Positions 34,255 to 36,988 of a DNA stretch of 36,988 nt are shown piece after piece. A model generated the notes under the pieces. The model saw nothing but the letters and a program-made list of their open reading frames with translations, was not told the DNA's origin and did not search any database. This DNA is from an uncultured Mycoplasmatota bacterium. Lineage in GTDB: Bacteria; Bacillota_I; Bacilli_A; RF39; UBA660. Each line of letters opens with the position of its first letter. The first letter of the stretch is position 1. Where the stretch lies: NCBI GenBank assembly GCA_947569245.1, contig CANORV010000009.1, positions 1-36,988 on the forward strand, in the 5' to 3' direction. A program made the position numbers and the translations under genes.

Positions 34255-35178
34255 ATGTTAGATGATGTTATTTTTGTCACAGATTCGATTAATATAAATT
34301 TGTATTTTTTAAGAACACTTAGAGAGTTTTGTCTTACTATTCAGCTTTCTTCATTAGATGATAATGAGAAAGATATTCAAATAGCAAAGGATATTGCCCT
34401 TAGGTGTGAAGAACTTGGAAGAAATCTCGTTTTATATTCTAAAGGTAATGTTTCACAAAAGGCATTAGATTATCAAGTATTCTTTACAGAATTTACTCTT
34501 CCTATGGAAGAATTAACAGAAAAATTATTCAATGTTAAGTTGGCAACGGATATTACAAGAGAAGAAATGCAGCTTAGTAGTGAAAATAGTAGTTATCCTA
34601 GTAGTGAAGTTGTTAATAATATTATGAAATTTAACGAGGAAGCTTTGAATATTTGTAATCAATTAAGAGAATTGTGTGTTTCTTTATTTGTTAGACAAAG
34701 ATCAAATAATTTGTTTTTGTATATATATCCTAGTTTATTGTTATTTATGATTAGAGAAATAGATATTTATAAATTAGAACTTGAAAGGCTTATTAATAAA
34801 AGTACAGTTGATCCTATTTATGTTGCCGATATTGAACTTTTATATAGTTCTGTTATGCAAGCAGTAGCAGGTTTTTTAAGTGGTTTAGTCGATCCTTATA
34901 ATCAAGATGTTGTAAAAGAATTTCAAAATTTCTCTGATAAGTTTAAAGAACAAGTAGCTTTATATCGTGAAGTACCATTATCTCCAAGTAGTCAAGTAGA
35001 ATTAATAGATAGCAGTATGATACTAGTTGATGAATTTCACGAGTTCATGAAAGGTATTATACAAGATGTATTAGCTAGTAAAATAAATTTTATTATTGAG
35101 CCATTATTTTTAGATAATATGTATACTGAGATTAACTATTTTAGATATTTACTTAGTCAAAATAAAGAAGAAGTTTAG
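34255..35178 (+). CDS. DUF2935-like ferritin-fold protein with lost histidines
   Basis: The 307-residue helical protein appears to be two similar halves. The first half starts with SININLYFLRTLREF; the second contains IYPSLLLFMIREIDIYKLEL and ends with IIEPLFLDNMYTEINYFRYLL. These match my memory of DUF2935 proteins of spore formers, in which EH and DH-M-REA motifs supply metal ligands. Here those histidine positions read F, F and N, so metal binding is doubtful. The gene lies between ymcA and cotE and may belong to the spore-coat group. The start follows AGAGGTG. Family call moderate; function unknown. Confidence 0.6.
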   Translation: MLDDVIFVTDSININLYFLRTLREFCLTIQLSSLDDNEKDIQIAKDIALRCEELGRNLVLYSKGNVSQKALDYQVFFTEFTLPMEELTEKLFNVKLATDITREEMQLSSENSSYPSSEVVNNIMKFNEEALNICNQLRELCVSLFVRQRSNNLFLYIYPSLLLFMIREIDIYKLELERLINKSTVDPIYVADIELLYSSVMQAVAGFLSGLVDPYNQDVVKEFQNFSDKFKEQVALYREVPLSPSSQVELIDSSMILVDEFHEFMKGIIQDVLASKINFIIEPLFLDNMYTEINYFRYLLSQNKEEV

Positions 35179-35203
35179 TAGGTTATATTAAAGTTATATT
35201 TTG

Positions 35204-35232
35204 ACAACTTTTTTTCCTACTAGCATAAATTA
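35204..35232 (+). promoter_or_regulatory. Sigma-K-like promoter of cotE
   Basis: ACA at 35204-35206, a 17-bp spacer and CATAAATTA at 35224-35232, an exact fit to the mother-cell sigma-K -10 form CATAnnnTA. TTGACA at 35201-35206 also gives a partial sigma-A reading with CATAAA. B. subtilis cotE is read by sigma-E and sigma-K. Confidence 0.55.
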
Positions 35233-35250
35233 GAGTGAGGAGGGATAATT

Positions 35251-35781
35251 ATGGCAAGTACAAGAGAAATTGTTACAAAAGCAGTACTTGGAAAAGGAAA
35301 AAGAACTTTTACTACAACTAATTCTGTTACTCCAGATATTACTCCTAGTACTATTCTAGGGTGCTGGGTTATCAATCATACTTTTAGAGGAAATAAAAAC
35401 AGTGATAGAATTGAAATAGTTGGAAGTTATGATGTAAATATTTGGTATTCATGTGAAGATGATACTAAAACAGAAGTTGTTAGAGATAGTAACAGTTATC
35501 GTGAAGTTGTAAACATAAAAAGAAAAGAGGATACAGATGTTACTAATGAAGAAATTATTGTTAGAAGTTTAAAACAACCATCTTGTGTTAAAGCAGAAAT
35601 AGTGGATGGAAAGATTGTTTATACAATAGAAAAAGAGTTAGGAATAGAATTGGTTGGGGATACTAAAGTTAAAATTTCTTATGATGAAGAGGAAGACCCT
35701 TGGGATGATTTAATAGATGATAATATGGATGAAAACATTGAAAGACAAATTGATTCAGAAGTAAATGAAGATTATTTATAA
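35251..35781 (+). CDS. cotE: Outer spore coat morphogenetic protein CotE
   Basis: The 176-residue protein follows CotE closely: REIVTKAVLGKGKRTFT near the N terminus, PSTILGCWVINHTF, the GSYDVNIWYSCEDDTKTEVV core and VKISYDEEEDPWDD leading into a very acidic tail. In Bacilli CotE forms a ring around the forespore in the mother cell and recruits outer coat proteins; in the B. cereus group it is also needed to attach the exosporium, which is relevant because a BclA-like protein is encoded at the left end of this window. The start follows GAGGAGGG. Position after miaB-ymcA matches B. subtilis except for the inserted DUF2935-like gene. Confidence 0.95.
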   Translation: MASTREIVTKAVLGKGKRTFTTTNSVTPDITPSTILGCWVINHTFRGNKNSDRIEIVGSYDVNIWYSCEDDTKTEVVRDSNSYREVVNIKRKEDTDVTNEEIIVRSLKQPSCVKAEIVDGKIVYTIEKELGIELVGDTKVKISYDEEEDPWDDLIDDNMDENIERQIDSEVNEDYL

Positions 35782-35798
35782 GTGTTAATAAAAAATAG

Positions 35799-35827
35799 TT
35801 GACAACGATATTTACAGATGCTATAAT
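35799..35827 (+). promoter_or_regulatory. Consensus sigma-A promoter of rpsP-khpA
   Basis: TTGACA, exactly 17 bp, TATAAT, with TGC before the -10. It is the best promoter in the window, as expected for a ribosomal protein gene. Confidence 0.93.
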
Positions 35828-35860
35828 AATTTCAGAAATTTTGAATGGAGGAAAAATATT

Positions 35861-36127
35861 ATGGCAGTTAAATTAAGACTTACAAGAATGGGTGCAAAAA
35901 AAAGACCAACTTATCGTATCGTTGCAAGTGATTCACGTAGTAAAAGAGATGGAGAATATCTTGAATTAGTTGGTACTTATAATCCTATTAGCAAAGAAAC
36001 AAAAATTAATGAAGAAGTTGCTTTGAAATGGTTAAAAACAGGAGCTCAACCTTCTGATACAGTTAAAAATTTGCTAAGTAAAGCTGGAGTTATGACTAAG
36101 TTTGCTGATTTTAAACAAGGTAAGTAA
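35861..36127 (+). CDS. rpsP: 30S ribosomal protein S16
   Basis: The 88-residue protein shows the S16 signature from its first residues: [19 protein letters not shown], then DSRSKRDG and [10 protein letters not shown]16 stabilises the 5' domain of 16S rRNA during 30S assembly. The start follows GGAGG. khpA follows after 2 bp, the usual rpsP-ylqC order; rimM and trmD, often next, are absent because a terminator and a convergent gene follow. Confidence 0.98.
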   Translation: MAVKLRLTRMGAKKRPTYRIVASDSRSKRDGEYLELVGTYNPISKETKINEEVALKWLKTGAQPSDTVKNLLSKAGVMTKFADFKQGK

Positions 36128-36129
36128 TT

Positions 36130-36378
36130 ATGGATTTAGTAGAATTAACTGAATTTATTGTTAAGAGTATTGTTGTTAACAAAGATAATGTTTCAGTAAA
36201 AGAATTTGAAACTGATGAAGAAAATACTACTTTAATTCAAGTTTTAGTAGATAGTTTAGATATTGGAAGAGTTATTGGAAAACAAAGAAGAATGACTAAT
36301 TCAATACGAACTTTAGTGCAAGCAAGTAGTTCTTTACAAAATAAAGGTAGAGTTAGAATTGAAGTAGATAGTTTTTAG
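36130..36378 (+). CDS. khpA: KH-domain RNA-binding protein KhpA (YlqC)
   Basis: The 82-residue protein is a single KH domain. DIGRVIGKQRRMTNSIRTLV contains the GxxG-type loop (IGKQ) that contacts RNA. KhpA pairs with KhpB/Jag in Bacillota and influences cell division and elongation through RNA binding. It lies 2 bp behind rpsP and shares its promoter. The unit ends at the terminator at 36377-36400. Confidence 0.94.
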   Translation: MDLVELTEFIVKSIVVNKDNVSVKEFETDEENTTLIQVLVDSLDIGRVIGKQRRMTNSIRTLVQASSSLQNKGRVRIEVDSF

Positions 36379-36400
36379 AAGAAGATATTCTTCTTTTTTT
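36377..36400 (+). terminator. Terminator of rpsP-khpA
   Basis: A 7-bp stem (AGAAGAA with TTCTTCT), a 4-nt loop and seven T. It starts at the khpA stop and reaches the 3' end of the convergent gene. Confidence 0.8.
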
Positions 36401-36885
36401 TACATTTTTATGAAAGTAGTAGAGAGAATATCAGTTATAAAAATAATTATTAGAACAATAATGATGTCATTATTTATTTTTGGAATTATTTTATCTGTTA
36501 GTGGTTTTACAATATATATAAAAGTAATACTTGCTACTGCCCATACTAAAGACATTTCAACAGATGTGTATTTAAATATTGGAAGAAGATGATTCTCATA
36601 ACTCCAAAATGTTTTATGAAATAATATTTCGATTATAAAACCTCCTAATAATTCCATCAAAGATAGGATAATAAAACCAATTAAAAAGTTATATAAGAAT
36701 ATCTTTTTTTTGTCATGTACTTTTTTAATAATACACCTGTTAAGAAAAATAATTATGCATATTCCTATACCATAGATAGGGGTCCAATATCCAGTTAGAA
36801 TTCCTGGATCTTTTCCTTTATAAAAAAATGTTTCTAAGAAGTGTCCTAATATTGAAAAAGTAAAGAAATTTTTTAAATAGTACAT
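36400..36885 (-). CDS. PF06541-like (ABC-transporter type IV family) membrane protein
   Basis: The 161-residue protein on the minus strand has about four or five hydrophobic helices. The N-terminal GHFLETFFYKG and GYWTPIYGIG recall the G-x-x-x-E-T and GP-x-x-PIYG marks of PF06541, a Bacillota family loosely called putative ABC-transporter type IV; no transport substrate is established. I choose the ATG ending at 36885, five bases after GGTGA. An ATG at 36897 would sit at the predicted transcript start. It is convergent with rpsP-khpA, so it breaks the usual rpsP-rimM-trmD order. Confidence 0.75.
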   Translation of the reverse strand: MYYLKNFFTFSILGHFLETFFYKGKDPGILTGYWTPIYGIGICIIIFLNRCIIKKVHDKKKIFLYNFLIGFIILSLMELLGGFIIEILFHKTFWSYENHLLPIFKYTSVEMSLVWAVASITFIYIVKPLTDKIIPKINNDIIIVLIIIFITDILSTTFIKM

Positions 36886-36903
36886 ATAAATCACCATTAT
36901 TAG

Positions 36904-36931
36904 TTTATAAAGTTATGTTAAAGTTATACAA
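36904..36931 (-). promoter_or_regulatory. Minus-strand promoter of the PF06541-like gene
   Basis: Read on the minus strand: TTGTAT (36931-36926), a 16-bp spacer and TATAAA (36909-36904), about 20 bp before the chosen start. The remaining bases to the window end show nothing further. Confidence 0.55.
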
Positions 36932-36988
36932 AAAGTGTGAAAAATTTTTAAAAATGTCCCTGTTTTAAAAATGAATAATTGGTGAAAA

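Noticed and set aside
36410-36592. A 60-codon plus-strand frame after khpA.
   Set aside because: It lies behind the khpA terminator, lacks a ribosome site and is the shadow of the minus-strand membrane protein.
1-36988. A recoded genetic code (TGA as Trp), considered because the DNA is so AT-rich.
   Set aside because: Tryptophan positions use TGG throughout conserved proteins, and TGA serves as a stop, for example at the end of the GT4 gene at 26650-26652.

Overview
The window looks like a chromosome segment of a very AT-rich, spore-forming member of the Bacillota, most likely class Bacilli (an Erysipelotrichales/RF39-like gut lineage is my guess, not something the sequence proves). The basis is a clear spoVS, a clear cotE (a coat morphogen of Bacilli), a miaB-ymcA pair, a BclA-like collagen protein, Rho-independent terminators after many transcription units, sigma-A-type promoters with 16-17 bp spacers, and normal use of TGG for Trp. 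No tRNA, rRNA, insertion sequence or CRISPR array is visible.

Layout. (1) Positions 2-1585: the 3' end of a collagen-like exosporium-type protein and a GT2-TPR glycosyltransferase, closed by a terminator. (2) 1708-4675: pyruvate formate-lyase and its activase, closed by a terminator. (3) 4797-8092: two tandem paralogous proteins with hydrophobic segments and an HExxH zinc-protease-like motif, of no family I recognise. (4) 8140-9691: an RlmI-like RNA methyltransferase and an RluA-type pseudouridine synthase. (5) 9760-12423: a membrane-anchored, disordered Pro/Val-rich protein and an exported TasA/camelysin-like modular protein. (6) 12727-12987: spoVS. (7) 13091-29955: a glycan locus of about 17 kb with rfbA, at least eight glycosyltransferases, a methyltransferase, a Wzm/Wzt-type ABC exporter, a WbsX-RgpF fusion, a PssD/PssE (Alg14/Alg13) pair whose PssE half is fused to a GtrA flippase-like domain, two GtrB-like GT2 enzymes and a GT-C/DUF6056-like membrane protein. 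A terminator and a new promoter split it at about 25.45 kb. (8) 30099-31948: a minimal GH13 amylase-like protein and an ankyrin-like protein with tandem promoters. (9) 32111-35781: miaB, ymcA, a gene-free stretch bounded by terminators (possible small RNA), a DUF2935-like gene and cotE. (10) 35861-36885: rpsP-khpA and a convergent PF06541-like membrane protein.

How the genes may work together. In Bacillus subtilis spoVS and miaB-ymcA-cotE lie close together, with only tdh-kbl between spoVS and miaB. Here the same landmarks occur in the same order and orientation, but the glycan locus plus two other genes sit between them. This suggests, without proving it, that the glycan is a spore-envelope or cell-wall polysaccharide. 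A possible model is as follows: a dTDP-hexose-dependent (probably rhamnose-containing) chain is built by the GT2/GT4/RgpF-type enzymes and exported by the ABC transporter. Side groups would be added outside the cell through undecaprenyl-phosphate sugars made by the GtrB-like enzymes, flipped by the GtrA domain and transferred by the GT-C-like protein. No initiating sugar-1-phosphate transferase and no rfbBCD are in the window, so the pathway needs genes elsewhere.
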